A stretch of 64,000 nucleotides of DNA, taken from the NCBI RefSeq assembly GCF_001475935.1, contig NZ_LDQA01000041.1, positions 19,333 through 83,332 of the forward strand, read 5' to 3'. Origin of the DNA: Aureimonas ureilytica. GTDB lineage: Bacteria; Pseudomonadota; Alphaproteobacteria; Rhizobiales; Rhizobiaceae. A model generated the notes under the pieces. That model was given only the letters and a program-made list of their open reading frames with translations, was not told where the DNA came from and made no database searches. Made by a program: the position numbers and the translations under genes. Below, piece by piece: positions 45,070 through 54,359 of the stretch; the first letter of the stretch is position 1, and every line of letters starts with the position of its first letter.

Positions 45070-46293
45070 TTACCGCTCGGCCAGAAGCACCCGGTGATCC
45101 AGAAGGAACTTGGCGAAGAAGGGCAGGCTCGCCGAGCCGACCTCGCGCGCCGAGCGGCCGATCGAGCCTTGTGTGACCGCGATCGGCTGGAGGCCCTGAA
45201 AGTCGAAGCGCTCCAAGGCCGCGCGCGTCGCCTCCACGAGACGGGCGCGTACAGGGGGCGGGAAGCTGCCGTCGATCACCGCGCGCTCGAAATCATAGAC
45301 CGCCAGCGAGGAGGCGATCGCATAGGCGAGCCCTTCGGCCGATGTTTCGACCCACTCGTCCAGAAGCGGCCCCAGCCCCGTCCAGTCCGCCTCGTGCCGC
45401 CAGAGTTCGACCGCCGAGCGCCCGGAGGCTTCCACCATGCGCTCCAGCACATGCACGGAGGCCACATGGATGAGCTGACGGCGCTCTCCGAGCCGCGTCG
45501 GCACGGGCATGGAGCCGAGCGCGCCGGCATTGCCGATCCGGCCGGGCACCAGCGCCCCGTCCATGACGATGCCGCCGCCCACGAAGGCGCCGACGAAGAA
45601 ATACACGAAATTGGCCGAGACATCCGTGCCGAAGGCCTGTTCCGCGCCGCAGGCGGCGGTCACGTCATTGGCGATGAACACGGCCTCTCCGGTGGCGCGC
45701 TCCAGCTCGGCGCCGAAATCCACCGTGCTCCACTCGTCCATCTCGCCGGGCGGCGCGCCGTTCGCTTCCGCCCAGGACCAGATCTCGTAGGGCATCCCGA
45801 CGCCCAGGCCGACGATGCGCCGGCGCAGCGCCGGGCCGAGCGACTGGCGCAGCTCGGTGCTCGCCTCCTCCACGAAGCGCATCACCTCGGCGCGGCGGGG
45901 AAAGCGATAGAGAATGGCCCGACTTTCGCGCACGCGGCCGACGAAATCCATCAGCACCATTTCGCTGGTGCGCCGGCCGAGCTTGAGGCCGAAGGCGAAG
46001 GCCCCGTCCGGGTTGAGACGCATCGGGACCGAGGGCTGGCCGACGCGCCCGCGACGCGGCTCGCCTGCCAGAACCAGCCCGTCCGCTTCGAGCGAGCGCA
46101 TGATGACGGACGCCGTCTGCGGCGAGAGGCGCGACAGGCGCGCGATCTCGGACTTCGCCAATTCTCCATGGCGGCGGATCAGCGACAGCACGGCGCGCTC
46201 GTTATGAGCGCGCAGGCCCGCCTGGTTTGATCCTCGAAGGGACTCGTCCCGCTCGGCCGTCCGGCTATCTACCACCGACGTCGACATTTCCAT
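45070..46293 (-). CDS. ROK-family transcriptional repressor
   Basis: NagC/XylR-type regulator of 407 aa. An N-terminal winged helix lies at residues about 20-80 (AVLSLIRRHGELAKSEIARL, SRLSPQTASVIMRSLEADGL, GEPRRGRVGQPSV), followed by an actin-like ROK domain with GLGVGMPYEIWSW, IANDVTAACGAEQAFG (catalytic-Asp equivalent) and FVGAFVGGGIVMDG. The zinc CxCGxxGC motif is not evident. Divergent from frcBCA across a palindrome, so it very likely represses that operon and responds to its sugar. ATG 46293 has AGG nearby; an upstream ATG at 46356 would lie within the promoter region. Confidence 0.9.
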   Translation of the reverse strand: MEMSTSVVDSRTAERDESLRGSNQAGLRAHNERAVLSLIRRHGELAKSEIARLSRLSPQTASVIMRSLEADGLVLAGEPRRGRVGQPSVPMRLNPDGAFAFGLKLGRRTSEMVLMDFVGRVRESRAILYRFPRRAEVMRFVEEASTELRQSLGPALRRRIVGLGVGMPYEIWSWAEANGAPPGEMDEWSTVDFGAELERATGEAVFIANDVTAACGAEQAFGTDVSANFVYFFVGAFVGGGIVMDGALVPGRIGNAGALGSMPVPTRLGERRQLIHVASVHVLERMVEASGRSAVELWRHEADWTGLGPLLDEWVETSAEGLAYAIASSLAVYDFERAVIDGSFPPPVRARLVEATRAALERFDFQGLQPIAVTQGSIGRSAREVGSASLPFFAKFLLDHRVLLAER

Positions 46294-46374
46294 CACCACC
46301 TGTCGACCCTCCCCGTCGACGCCCGCCCTGTCCCTGCGGGTTCGTGACGCGACCATGACGGAGACCTTGCCGAA

Positions 46375-46413
46375 CTGTCAATAAATAAATCTCGGTGAGT
46401 TATTGATTGACAG
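46375..46413. promoter_or_regulatory. 39-bp palindrome operator with divergent -35 boxes
   Basis: Outer arms CTGTCAAT and ATTGACAG; 16 of 19 base pairs match across the dyad. TTGACA occurs on both strands at the edges (46407-46412 rightward, 46376-46381 leftward), each placed as a -35 box pointing away. This is the likely binding site of the ROK regulator controlling itself and frcBCA. Confidence 0.75.
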
Positions 46414-46512
46414 CCCGTTCGAGATCGTGTCTGATCCGGCTATTCGAACACGGCGAGGAGGCCGGTTCGGGCCAGCCCGGAGAGCGGCTGGTCATTCTCG
46501 GGAGGGTTTCTG

Positions 46513-47544
46513 GTGAATCTGCGTCATCTCTTTGCGTCCGCCGCCGTGGGCGCCTTCGGTCTTCTCGCGCTGTCCGGCTCGGCCTCTGCCCAGAGCCCGA
46601 TGACCGTCTGTCTCATCACCAAGACCGACACCAATCCGTTCTTCGTCAAGATGAAGGAAGGCGCCGAGGCCAAGGCCAAGGAACTCGGCATCAAGCTGCA
46701 GTCCTATGCCGGCCGCGTCGACGGCGATTCCGACAGCCAGGTGCAGGCGATCGAAAGCTGCATCGCGGGCGGCGCCAAGGGCATTCTGATCGCCGCGTCC
46801 GACACCAAGGGCATCGTGCCCGCCGTCAAGAAGGCGCGCGACGCGGGCCTCATCGTGATCGCGCTGGACACGCCGCTGGAGCCGCTGAACTCGGCCGACG
46901 CGACCTTTGCCACCGACAATTACGAAGCCGGCGTGCTGATCGGCCAGTGGGCCAAGGCCAAGATGGGCGCGGAAGCGGCCAACGCCAAGATCGCCTTCCT
47001 CGACCTCACCCCGCAGCAGCCCTCCGTCGCCGTTCTGCGCGACCAGGGCTTCATGGAAGGGTTCGGCATCGACGTGATGGACAAGGCCATCGTCGGCGAC
47101 GAAAGCGACAAGCGCATCGTCGGCCACGACATCACCAACGGCAACGAGGAAGGCGGCCGTCAGGCCATGGAGAACCTTCTCCAGAAGGACCCCTCGATCA
47201 ACCTCGTCTACACGATCAACGAGCCGGCCGCCGCCGGCGCCTACGAGGCTCTCAAGAGCCTGGGCGTCGCCGACAAGGTGACGATCGTCTCGGTGGACGG
47301 CGGCTGCCCGGGCATCGCCAACGTCAAGGCCGGCGTGATCGGCGCGACCTCCATGCAGTATCCGCTGAAAATGGCGGCGATGGGCGTCGAAGCCGTCAAG
47401 ACCTTCGCGGAATCGGGCAAGAAGCCGGAAGCGTCGGCCGGTCTCGACATCACCAACACGGGCGTCGATCTCGTCACCGACAAGCCGGTGGACGGCGTGA
47501 AGTCCATGGACTCGGCTGCCGCGTCCAAGGCCTGCTGGGGCTAA
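46513..47544 (+). CDS. frcB: Sugar ABC transporter substrate-binding protein FrcB-like
   Basis: Periplasmic binding protein of 343 aa for the following ABC system. Signal peptide at residues 1-26 (ending ASA). The mature part is a Peripla_BP_4 fold: [80 protein letters not shown] and [16 protein letters not shown]. The pattern is that of fructose-binding FrcB of rhizobia, with fructose, ribose or mannose as plausible ligands. Starts with GTG 46513 because GGAGG lies 7 nt before it and the signal peptide begins there. The gene is followed by a 209-nt hairpin-rich gap. Confidence 0.88.
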   Translation: MNLRHLFASAAVGAFGLLALSGSASAQSPMTVCLITKTDTNPFFVKMKEGAEAKAKELGIKLQSYAGRVDGDSDSQVQAIESCIAGGAKGILIAASDTKGIVPAVKKARDAGLIVIALDTPLEPLNSADATFATDNYEAGVLIGQWAKAKMGAEAANAKIAFLDLTPQQPSVAVLRDQGFMEGFGIDVMDKAIVGDESDKRIVGHDITNGNEEGGRQAMENLLQKDPSINLVYTINEPAAAGAYEALKSLGVADKVTIVSVDGGCPGIANVKAGVIGATSMQYPLKMAAMGVEAVKTFAESGKKPEASAGLDITNTGVDLVTDKPVDGVKSMDSAAASKACWG

Positions 47545-47588
47545 GAGCGCCCATCGCGGGGGGGCGTTCGTTCCCCCCGTAACCTTTG

Positions 47589-47718
47589 CCAAGGGGCCGA
47601 TGCCCCTTGGTCCCCTCCTCCTTTGACGGCGTGCCCCGGATCGGTCGAGGCGCTCGGTCCCGTTCGATTCGGGACGCGTCTTGAAGGATAGCGGGGGCTC
47701 GGGGCGCTAGCCCCGCTT
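47589..47718 (+). promoter_or_regulatory. Cluster of hairpins between frcB and frcC
   Basis: Three inverted repeats: CCAAGGGGC/GCCCCTTGG at 47589-47610 with a 4-nt loop, GTCCCG/CGGGAC near 47657-47674, and AGCGGGG/CCCCGCT near 47690-47717. No long T-run follows, so they look like mRNA-stabilising or partial-termination structures that let frcB be made in excess over the permease. Confidence 0.55.
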
Positions 47719-47753
47719 CGAGCGATCTCACACCCTTCCGGAGGCCTTGGCGC

Positions 47754-48830
47754 ATGAGCGAGACGACCACTCCCAAGGGCAGCGAATTCGAGTCCCAGCT
47801 GAACAAGAGCGACACGCGCGTCGCCGAGTTCAGCGGACACAAGCGCACGCCCCTTCAGCATCTCCAGCATTTCCTGCACGGCAACCCGACCATGGTGCCG
47901 GTGATCGTGCTTCTGGTCGGCATCGGCATTTTCGGATCGCTGATCGGCGGGCGCTTCTTCAACGCCTTCACCATGACGCTGATCCTTCAGCAGGTGGCGA
48001 TCGTCGGTATCGTCGGCGTCGCGCAGACGCTGATCATCCTGACCGCCGGCATCGACCTGTCGGTCGGCGCGATCATGGTCCTGTCCTCTGTCATCATGGG
48101 CAATCTCGCCGTGGTGAACGGCGTTCCCGCCCCCCTCGCGCTCCTGATCGGCTTTGCGGTCGGCACGCTGTGCGGCGCGATCAACGGTGTTCTCGTCGCC
48201 AAGGTGCGCCTGCCGCCCTTCATCGTCACGCTCGGCATGTGGTTCGTGTTCGAGGCGGTGAACTTCATCTACACGCAGAACGCCACGATCCGCGCGCAGG
48301 ACGTGGAAGCGGCCGCTCCGCTTCTCCAGTTCCTCGGCAACACGTTCCAGATCGGCGGCGCGGTCTTCACCTATGCAGTGGTCTCCGTCCTGCTGCTCGT
48401 CGCGCTCTTCTACTACATCCTCAACAACACGGCCTGGGGCCGGCATGTCTACGCCATCGGCGACGACGAGGACGCGGCGCGCCTGTCGGGCATCCGCTCC
48501 AACAAGGTTCTGATCTCCGTCTACGCCGTATCCGGTCTGATCTGCGCCTTCGCCGGCTGGGCCCTGATCGGGCGCATCGGCTCCGTCTCGCCGACTTCGG
48601 GCTATGAGGCCAATATCCAGGCGATCACGGCGGTGGTCATCGGCGGCACCTCGCTCTTCGGCGGTCGCGGCTCGGTGATCGGAACGCTGGTCGGCGCTCT
48701 CATCGTCGGCGTCTTCGCCATGGGCCTGCGCATCTACGGCACCGACCCGCAATGGACCCGCCTCACCGTGGGCGCTCTCATCATTCTGGCCGTCGCGGCC
48801 GATCAGTGGATCCGGAAGGTATCGGCCTGA
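47754..48830 (+). CDS. frcC: Sugar ABC transporter permease FrcC-like
   Basis: Inner-membrane permease of 358 aa, BPD_transp_2 family, with about 8-10 membrane helices. The EAA-like coupling region is in the stretch GRHVYAIGDDEDAARLSGIR, and family motifs include LILTAGIDLSVGAIMVLSS, GLICAFAGWALIGRIGS and VIGGTSLFGGRGSVIGTLVGAL (in part). An extra polar N-terminus of about 45 aa (ETTTPKGSEFESQLNKSDTR) precedes the first helix. GGAGG lies 8 nt before the ATG. The frcA gene begins two bases after its stop. Confidence 0.92.
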   Translation: MSETTTPKGSEFESQLNKSDTRVAEFSGHKRTPLQHLQHFLHGNPTMVPVIVLLVGIGIFGSLIGGRFFNAFTMTLILQQVAIVGIVGVAQTLIILTAGIDLSVGAIMVLSSVIMGNLAVVNGVPAPLALLIGFAVGTLCGAINGVLVAKVRLPPFIVTLGMWFVFEAVNFIYTQNATIRAQDVEAAAPLLQFLGNTFQIGGAVFTYAVVSVLLLVALFYYILNNTAWGRHVYAIGDDEDAARLSGIRSNKVLISVYAVSGLICAFAGWALIGRIGSVSPTSGYEANIQAITAVVIGGTSLFGGRGSVIGTLVGALIVGVFAMGLRIYGTDPQWTRLTVGALIILAVAADQWIRKVSA

Positions 48831-48832
48831 CC

Positions 48833-49624
48833 ATGTCCCATCTCGGCACCCAACCCGTCCTGCGCGCCCGCAACCTTCGCAAGAGCTATGGCCGCGTGGT
48901 GGCCATCGACAATGCCGATTTCGACCTTTATCCCGGCGAAATTCTCGCCGTGATCGGCGACAACGGCGCCGGCAAGTCGACCCTGATCAAGGCCCTGTCC
49001 GGCGCGGTGACGCCGGACGCCGGCGAAATCCTTCTCGACGGCAAGCCGGTCTCCTTCGCCAACCCGCAGGCCGCGCGCGACGCCGGCATCGAGACGGTGT
49101 ACCAGCAGCTCGCGCTCTCGCCCGCTCTCTCGATCGCCGACAACATGTTCCTGGGGCGTGAAATCCGCCGCACCGGCCCGCTCGGCCAATGGCTGCGGAT
49201 GCTCGACAAGCCCAAGATGCGCAAGATCGCGCGTGAGAAGCTCTCCGAGCTCGGCCTCATGACGATCCAGAACATCGATCAGGCGGTGGAAACGCTCTCG
49301 GGCGGCCAGCGTCAGGGCGTGGCGGTCGCCCGCGCCGCCGCCTTCGGCTCCAAGGTGCTGATCCTCGACGAGCCCACCGCCGCGCTCGGCGTGAAGGAGT
49401 CTCGCAAGGTTCTCGACCTGATCCTCGAAGTGCGCTCGCGGGGCCTCCCCATCGTGCTCATCTCGCACAACATGCCCCATGTCTTCGAGATCGCCGATCG
49501 CATCCACATCCACCGCCTGTCCAAGCGGCTCTGCGTGGTGGACCCGAAGTCCATCTCCATGTCCGACGCCGTGGCGCTGATGACCGGCGCGAAGACGCCG
49601 GAAGCGGAGATGATGGCGGCCTGA
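48833..49624 (+). CDS. frcA: Sugar ABC transporter ATP-binding protein FrcA-like
   Basis: Single-domain ABC ATPase of 263 aa. Walker A GDNGAGKSTLIKALSG (residues about 45-60), Q-loop in YQQLALSPALSIADNMFLG, signature LSGGQRQGVAVARA, Walker B VLILDEPTAALGVKES and switch His in ISHNMPHVF. One domain only (as in frcA of rhizobia), unlike the double ATPase of rbsA-type systems. Its start follows the frcC stop by two bases. It is followed by a strong terminator. A downstream kinase of the frcK type is not present here. Confidence 0.93.
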   Translation: MSHLGTQPVLRARNLRKSYGRVVAIDNADFDLYPGEILAVIGDNGAGKSTLIKALSGAVTPDAGEILLDGKPVSFANPQAARDAGIETVYQQLALSPALSIADNMFLGREIRRTGPLGQWLRMLDKPKMRKIAREKLSELGLMTIQNIDQAVETLSGGQRQGVAVARAAAFGSKVLILDEPTAALGVKESRKVLDLILEVRSRGLPIVLISHNMPHVFEIADRIHIHRLSKRLCVVDPKSISMSDAVALMTGAKTPEAEMMAA

Positions 49625-49654
49625 TCGCCCGACGACGGAACGGCTCTAGGATTG

Positions 49655-49687
49655 CGGCTCCGAAGTTTCTATCTTCGGAGCCGTTTT
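49655..49687 (+). terminator. Strong hairpin terminator after frcBCA
   Basis: CGGCTCCGAAG pairs perfectly with CTTCGGAGCCG around a 7-8-nt loop, followed by TTTT. Confidence 0.92.
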
Positions 49688-49702
49688 CATGAGGATCGCA
49701 CC

Positions 49703-49948
49703 ATGAGCCAGCGTCCGACCATCTTCACCGTGACGGCCTTTCGGGACGAAGAGGCGGATGTGTGGGTGGGGAGCTGCGATGCCGTTCCCATGACGGCCGA
49801 GGCAGAGAGCCTCGATCTTCTTCTGGTCCGGCTGTCGGAGATGGCGTCCGATCTCCTGCCGGACAATCATCCGGGTCTCGACCCGTCCTCGGTTTTCCTG
49901 CAACTGAGCGTCCTGCAGGATATCGGGTCTCATGCCGCAGCCGCTTGA
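49703..49948 (+). CDS. DUF1902 antitoxin (HicB-like)
   Basis: An 81-aa antitoxin-type protein. It reads TVTAFRDEEADVWVGSCDAV and LDLLLVRLSEMASDLLPDN, which are DUF1902 features; DUF1902 proteins are usually found beside HicA toxins and neutralise them through a partial RNase H-like fold. GAGGA lies just before the ATG. The stop overlaps the ATG of the downstream frame as TGATG. The antitoxin is intact although the toxin is interrupted, so it may be a free-standing relic or may still act in trans. Confidence 0.85.
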   Translation: MSQRPTIFTVTAFRDEEADVWVGSCDAVPMTAEAESLDLLLVRLSEMASDLLPDNHPGLDPSSVFLQLSVLQDIGSHAAAA

Positions 49949-50148
49949 TGGCACCCAGAACCTTCGACCGAGACCTTCGCCACCTCCTTCTGGCGGCAGG
50001 TTGCTATCTCCTGCGATAGGGGAAGGGCAGCCACGAAATCTGGCATAGTCCGGTCACGAACCATTCGTTTCCCGTGCAGGTCGGCGTCGCCAGTCGGCAC
50101 ACCGCCAACGCCATCCTGAAACAAGCCGGATTGCCGAAGGCCTTTTAA
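49948..50148 (+). pseudogene. HicA-family mRNA interferase interrupted by an in-frame TAG
   Basis: In a single 67-codon frame the product reads MAPRTFDRDLRHLLLAAGCY then LLR, a TAG at 50017-50019, and then GKGSHEIWHSPVTNHSFPVQ with VGVASRHTANAILKQAGLPK. The part after the stop has the HicA catalytic His (GSH) and C-terminal fold. The normal family has Gln at the TAG position, so a CAG to TAG change explains it. The rest shows no further frameshift or decay, so loss is recent, the stop is read through, or there is a sequencing error. Confidence 0.78.
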
Positions 50149-50181
50149 GGCATCAAGCTTCGATGGCCTTCGGCTACGCGC

Positions 50182-51228
50182 TCACCCCGCCAAAGCCACC
50201 AGCCCCGACGCTTCCTTCGCTTTCATCCGCCGTGCGGCCTCTTCGCCCGCGAAATGGCAGGCGGCGCGGTGCGTGTCGGAGACGGGCGTCAGGTCCGGCG
50301 AAACTTCGGCGCAGACGCTTTCGGCAATCGGACAGCGCGTGCGGAAGGCGCAGCCGGACGGCGGGTTGACCGGCGACGGCGGATCGCCTTGCAGGACGGT
50401 GCGCCGGCGCGTGCGCGCGATGGCCGGGTCCGGGATCGGCGCGGCCGAAAGAAGCGCCCGCGCATAAGGATGCGCGGGATTCTCGAAGACCTCCGCCCGC
50501 GTTCCCTCCTCGACCACGCGGCCGAGATAGAGAACGAGGATGCGATCCGAGACGAGGCGCACGACCGAGAGATCGTGGCTGATGAAGAGCAGCGTCAGGC
50601 CGCGCCGGCGGCGCAGGTCCGCCAGGAGATTGACGATCTGCGCCTGGATCGAGACATCGAGCGCCGAGACCGGCTCGTCGCAGACGATGAGCTTGGGCTC
50701 GGTGATGATGGCGCGCGCGATGCCGATGCGCTGCGCCTGCCCGCCCGAGAATTCATGCGGGTAGCGATTGATCATGTCGGAGACCAGCCCGACCTCGCCC
50801 ATGACCTTTTCCACCCGCGCGCGGCGCTCCGCGCGCGACAGGCCGGGCTCGGCGACGCGCAGCGGCTCGGCGATGATCTCGCCCACCGTCATGCGCGGGT
50901 CGAGCGAGGCGATCGGGTCCTGAAAGATGATCGAGAGGTCGCGCCGGGCCCGGCGCATCTCGGCCTCGGAGAGTTCGGCGAGATTGCGACCCTGCCAGAC
51001 GACCTGACCGGCGGTCGGCTCGACCAGCCGCAAGATGGAACGGCCGAGCGTGGACTTGCCGCAGCCGGATTCGCCGACAATGCCGAGCGTCTCGCCCTCC
51101 CGCACCGTGAAGGATATGTCGCGCACGGCCTTCACCGTCTGAACCTTCGGGAAGAAGCCCTTGCCCTTCAGTTTGAACTCGGTCGAGAGATGACGAACGT
51201 CGAGGAATTCCGTCTTGATCTCAGACAT
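50182..51228 (-). CDS. oppF: Oligopeptide/dipeptide ABC transporter ATPase (OppF/DppF-like)
   Basis: ABC ATPase of 348 aa with the C-terminal oligopeptide-transporter extension. Walker [20 protein letters not shown] (about residue 50), Q-loop [19 protein letters not shown], signature [15 protein letters not shown], Walker [14 protein letters not shown] and switch His [12 protein letters not shown]. The end contains [15 protein letters not shown], the iron-sulphur-like Cys motif of OppF/DppF proteins. The start overlaps the OppD stop by 8 nt. Substrate specificity (di- or oligopeptide, or nickel) cannot be told from the ATPase. Confidence 0.92.
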   Translation of the reverse strand: MSEIKTEFLDVRHLSTEFKLKGKGFFPKVQTVKAVRDISFTVREGETLGIVGESGCGKSTLGRSILRLVEPTAGQVVWQGRNLAELSEAEMRRARRDLSIIFQDPIASLDPRMTVGEIIAEPLRVAEPGLSRAERRARVEKVMGEVGLVSDMINRYPHEFSGGQAQRIGIARAIITEPKLIVCDEPVSALDVSIQAQIVNLLADLRRRRGLTLLFISHDLSVVRLVSDRILVLYLGRVVEEGTRAEVFENPAHPYARALLSAAPIPDPAIARTRRRTVLQGDPPSPVNPPSGCAFRTRCPIAESVCAEVSPDLTPVSDTHRAACHFAGEEAARRMKAKEASGLVALAG

Positions 51229-52252
51229 GGGCGAGGTCTCCTTGCGCGGCCGTGCCCTTGGCGGCGTCCACGAAAGCGCGCCAGCAGGCGGCCCGGCGCG
51301 GCCCCGCGCCCTCGCGCGCCACACGCTCCAAAGGCGGGCGCTCGGCCTTGCAGCGATCCACCGCAAAGCCGCAGCGCGGGTGGAAGGCGCAGCCGGATGG
51401 GGGGCGGATCAGGTTGGGCGGGCGCCCGGGAATGGGCTCGACGGCCCCGGCGTCCCGGTCCACACGCGGGATGGAGCCCAGAAGTGCGGCCGTATAGGGA
51501 TGGGCGGGCGCGGCGAAAACATCCTCCACGCGCCCCTCCTCCACGATGCGGCCCGCATACATGACGGCGATCCGGTCGGCGACGCCCGCCACGACGCCGA
51601 GATCATGCGTGATGAGGACGAGCGCCGTCTTGTCGCCCGTCAGCTCCGCGAAGAGGTCGAGGATCTGCGCCTGGATCGTCACGTCCAGCGCCGTGGTCGG
51701 TTCGTCGGCGACGATGACCTTGGGCCGGCACAGAAGAGCCATGGCGATCACGACGCGCTGGCGCATACCGCCCGACAATTCGTGCGGATATTGCTCGATG
51801 CGCCGCTCGGCGTCGGGAATGCCGACGCGCTTCAGCATGGCGAGCGCCTCGGCCTCCGCCGCGCGCCGCTTGAGGCCCTTATGGACTTCCAGCGTCTCGG
51901 CCAGTTGCCGCTTGATCTTGAGGACCGGGTTGAGAGCGGTCATCGGGTCCTGGAAGACCATGGCCATGTCGCGCCCGCGCACGCGGTCGAGATCGCGCGC
52001 GCGCAGCGTCAGAAGGTCCGTGCCCTCCAGCTTCGCCATGCCTTCGGTGCGCCCGTTCTTGGCCAGAAGCCCGAAGACGCCATTGAAGGTCTGCGACTTG
52101 CCCGAGCCCGATTCTCCGACGATCGCCAGCGTCTCGCCGGCATGGACGTCGAAGGAGAGATCGCTGACCGCCTGCACCTCGCCATCGGGCGTGGCGAAGC
52201 GGATCGAGTAGTTCGACAGGGACAGGACGGGTGTGGGTGTGTCTGGTGTCAT
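51221..52252 (-). CDS. oppD: Oligopeptide/dipeptide ABC transporter ATPase (OppD/DppD-like)
   Basis: ABC ATPase of 343 aa. Walker A GESGSGKSQTFNGVFGLLA (about residue 42), where QTF replaces the more usual STT after GKS; QDPMTALNPVLKIKRQL (Q-loop), signature LSGGMRQRVVIAMAL, Walker B KVIVADEPTTALDVT, switch His ITHDLGVVAGVADR, and the C-terminal Cys-rich GCAFHPRCGFAVDRC. The 8-nt overlap with oppF and 4-nt gap to the permease oppC define one operon. The ATG at 52252 is at the family N-terminus. Confidence 0.93.
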   Translation of the reverse strand: MTPDTPTPVLSLSNYSIRFATPDGEVQAVSDLSFDVHAGETLAIVGESGSGKSQTFNGVFGLLAKNGRTEGMAKLEGTDLLTLRARDLDRVRGRDMAMVFQDPMTALNPVLKIKRQLAETLEVHKGLKRRAAEAEALAMLKRVGIPDAERRIEQYPHELSGGMRQRVVIAMALLCRPKVIVADEPTTALDVTIQAQILDLFAELTGDKTALVLITHDLGVVAGVADRIAVMYAGRIVEEGRVEDVFAAPAHPYTAALLGSIPRVDRDAGAVEPIPGRPPNLIRPPSGCAFHPRCGFAVDRCKAERPPLERVAREGAGPRRAACWRAFVDAAKGTAAQGDLAHV

Positions 52253-52256
52253 GAGA

Positions 52257-53177
52257 TTACCGGTCCTTCGGGTCGAAGGCATCGCGCAGCCCGTCGCCAA
52301 TGAAGGCGAGCGAGAGCAGAAGCGAGACGAGGACGCCGCCGGGGAAGAGAAGCAGCCAGGGCATGATTTCCAGCGTGTCCGCCCCTTCGGAGATGAGCGT
52401 GCCGAGCGAGGTCAGCGGCTCCTGAACGCCGAAACCGAGATAGGACAGGAAGCTTTCCGTCGCGATGATCTCGGGGATGGTAAGGGTCGCGAAGATCACC
52501 ACCGGGCCGACGAGATTGGGCACGATATGGCGGCGGATGATGGCGAAGGACGAAACGCCGGAGGCGCGCGCCGCTTCCACGAACTCCCGCTCCTTCAGCG
52601 AAAGCGTCTGCCCGCGCACGATGCGCGCCATGGTCAGCCATTCCAGAAGGCCGATGGCGGCAAAAAGCAGATAGACGTTGCGCCCGAAGATCACCATCAG
52701 AAGGATGACGAAGAGAATATAGGGCAGCGCGTACATGACATCGACGAAGCGCATCATGGCCGCGTCGATGCGCCCGCCCAGAAACCCCGCCGTCGCTCCA
52801 TAGAGAATACCGACGACGACGGAGACGCTGGTGGCGATCAGCGCGACCAGAAGCGACACGCGCGTGCCGTAGAGCGTGCGCGCGAGGAGATCGCGGCCGT
52901 TCTGGTCGGTGCCGAAATAGTGTCCGGTCTCGAACGAGGGCGGGGCGCGGAAGGCGGCCCAGTCCGGCGTCTCGTAATCGAAGGGAATGAGCCAGGGACC
53001 GATCACGGCCGCGAGCACGATGAGGAGGAGAACGGCCAGCGAGAGCATGGCCGCCTTGTTGGAGCGGAACCGGCGCATGGCGTCGCGCATCAGCGAGCGC
53101 GGCTTGCCCTGAAGAGCGTCCGTCTCGTGGTTCACGAAGGGTTCGAGCGCCTCGCGCTTATCGACGTAAAGGGTCAT
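52257..53177 (-). CDS. oppC: Oligopeptide/dipeptide ABC transporter permease (OppC/DppC-like)
   Basis: Inner-membrane permease of 306 aa with six helices and the OppC_N domain (SLMRDAMRRFRSNKAAMLSL, residues about 28-48). A characteristic TDQNGRDLLARTLYGTRVSL and the EAA loop EFVEAARASGVSSFAIIRRH are present. Starts at ATG 53177, overlapping the oppB stop (ATGA). Together with oppB it forms the translocation pore. Confidence 0.93.
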   Translation of the reverse strand: MTLYVDKREALEPFVNHETDALQGKPRSLMRDAMRRFRSNKAAMLSLAVLLLIVLAAVIGPWLIPFDYETPDWAAFRAPPSFETGHYFGTDQNGRDLLARTLYGTRVSLLVALIATSVSVVVGILYGATAGFLGGRIDAAMMRFVDVMYALPYILFVILLMVIFGRNVYLLFAAIGLLEWLTMARIVRGQTLSLKEREFVEAARASGVSSFAIIRRHIVPNLVGPVVIFATLTIPEIIATESFLSYLGFGVQEPLTSLGTLISEGADTLEIMPWLLLFPGGVLVSLLLSLAFIGDGLRDAFDPKDR

Positions 53178-54097
53178 CGGGCGCGCACCCTCGGATCGAG
53201 CCAGGCATAGGCGAGATCGACGAGCAGGTTCAGAACCACGATCAGCACCATGTAGAAGACGACCGTTCCCAGAACCATGCCATAGTCGCGGTTCAGGGCG
53301 GCCTGGATGAAGTAGCGGCCGATGCCGGGGATGCCGAAGATCTGCTCCACCACGATGGAGCCGGTCAGGAGATGGCCGGCGGCGGGACCGAGATAGGAGA
53401 CGACCGGGGTGAGCGCCGGTTTGATGGCGTGGCGCGTCACCATGAGCCGGGCGCCGACGCCCTTGGCCCGCGCGGTGCGGATATAGTTGGAGTTCAACAC
53501 TTCGATCATCGAGCCGCGCATGAGGCGCGAGATGCGGCCCGCATGGGGAAAGGCGAGCACGAAGACCGGCAAGACGAGATGCGGCCAGGACCCGTCGCCC
53601 CAGCCGCCCACCGGCAACCAGCCGAGCTTGATGCCGAAGAGGAGCTGAAGGATCGGGGCCACGAGGAAGTTGGGCACCACGACGCCGATCATGATGACGG
53701 CGGCGATCCAGTAGTCGGACGCCTTGTTCTGATGCAGCGCGCCATAGACGCCGGCGACCGTGCCGACCACGAGCGCCACCAGAAAGGCAGAGCCGCCGAG
53801 CACCAGCGTATAGGGCAGGCCGATGGCGATCTGCTGGCCGACCGTGAAGTCCTTGGTGACGAAGGAGGGGCCGAGATCGCCCCGCAGGAGGCCGCCCAGA
53901 TACATGAGGTACTGCTGAAACAGCGGCAGGTCGAGATTGTAGTGGGCGCGCAGATTGGCCAGAATGTCGGGCGGCAGGGCGCGTTCCTGATCGAACGGGC
54001 CGCCCGGCGCCAGTCGCAGAATGAAGAAGCAGGCGGTGACCGCGATCAGCACCACCGGGATCGACGTCAGAAGACGCCGAAGGGCGAAGGACAGCAT
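53174..54097 (-). CDS. oppB: Oligopeptide/dipeptide ABC transporter permease (OppB/DppB-like)
   Basis: Inner-membrane permease of 307 aa with about six helices. The N-terminus FALRRLLTSIPVVLIAVTAC is typical of OppB, followed by LRLAPGGPFDQERALPPDI, RGDLGPSFVTKDFTVGQQI and the coupling EAA loop NYIRTARAKGVGARLMVTRHA (in part), and LNRDYGMVLGTVVFYM. It starts with ATG 54097. The gene before it is oppA after a 262-nt gap. Confidence 0.93.
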   Translation of the reverse strand: MLSFALRRLLTSIPVVLIAVTACFFILRLAPGGPFDQERALPPDILANLRAHYNLDLPLFQQYLMYLGGLLRGDLGPSFVTKDFTVGQQIAIGLPYTLVLGGSAFLVALVVGTVAGVYGALHQNKASDYWIAAVIMIGVVVPNFLVAPILQLLFGIKLGWLPVGGWGDGSWPHLVLPVFVLAFPHAGRISRLMRGSMIEVLNSNYIRTARAKGVGARLMVTRHAIKPALTPVVSYLGPAAGHLLTGSIVVEQIFGIPGIGRYFIQAALNRDYGMVLGTVVFYMVLIVVLNLLVDLAYAWLDPRVRAR

Positions 54098-54359
54098 CGC
54101 TCAAAGGTTTCCAAAAAGGCATCGACCGGTGCGGCGGGATGGTGGCCGCGCAGCGGGATGCGTCGTTTTCCAGATATGAAGCTCGGCCCGGGAGGCCCGC
54201 GAAGGCGGCCTGAAGGGGCAAGAAGCGCGGCATCGCGCCGAAGAGGAAGCGACCTTGCGCTCGGCTCCGTGGCCGCCCGATCGATCGGCAGCCGATCCGG
54301 CGCGGCCGCGCGGCGCAAGAAGAGAGCGCCAAGCGCCCTCCCCTCGCGTTTCCCGAGCC

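Noticed and set aside
46294..46356. Upstream ATG at 46356 as start of the ROK regulator
   Set aside because: It lies within the likely -10 region of its own promoter next to the palindrome; a better RBS precedes 46293.
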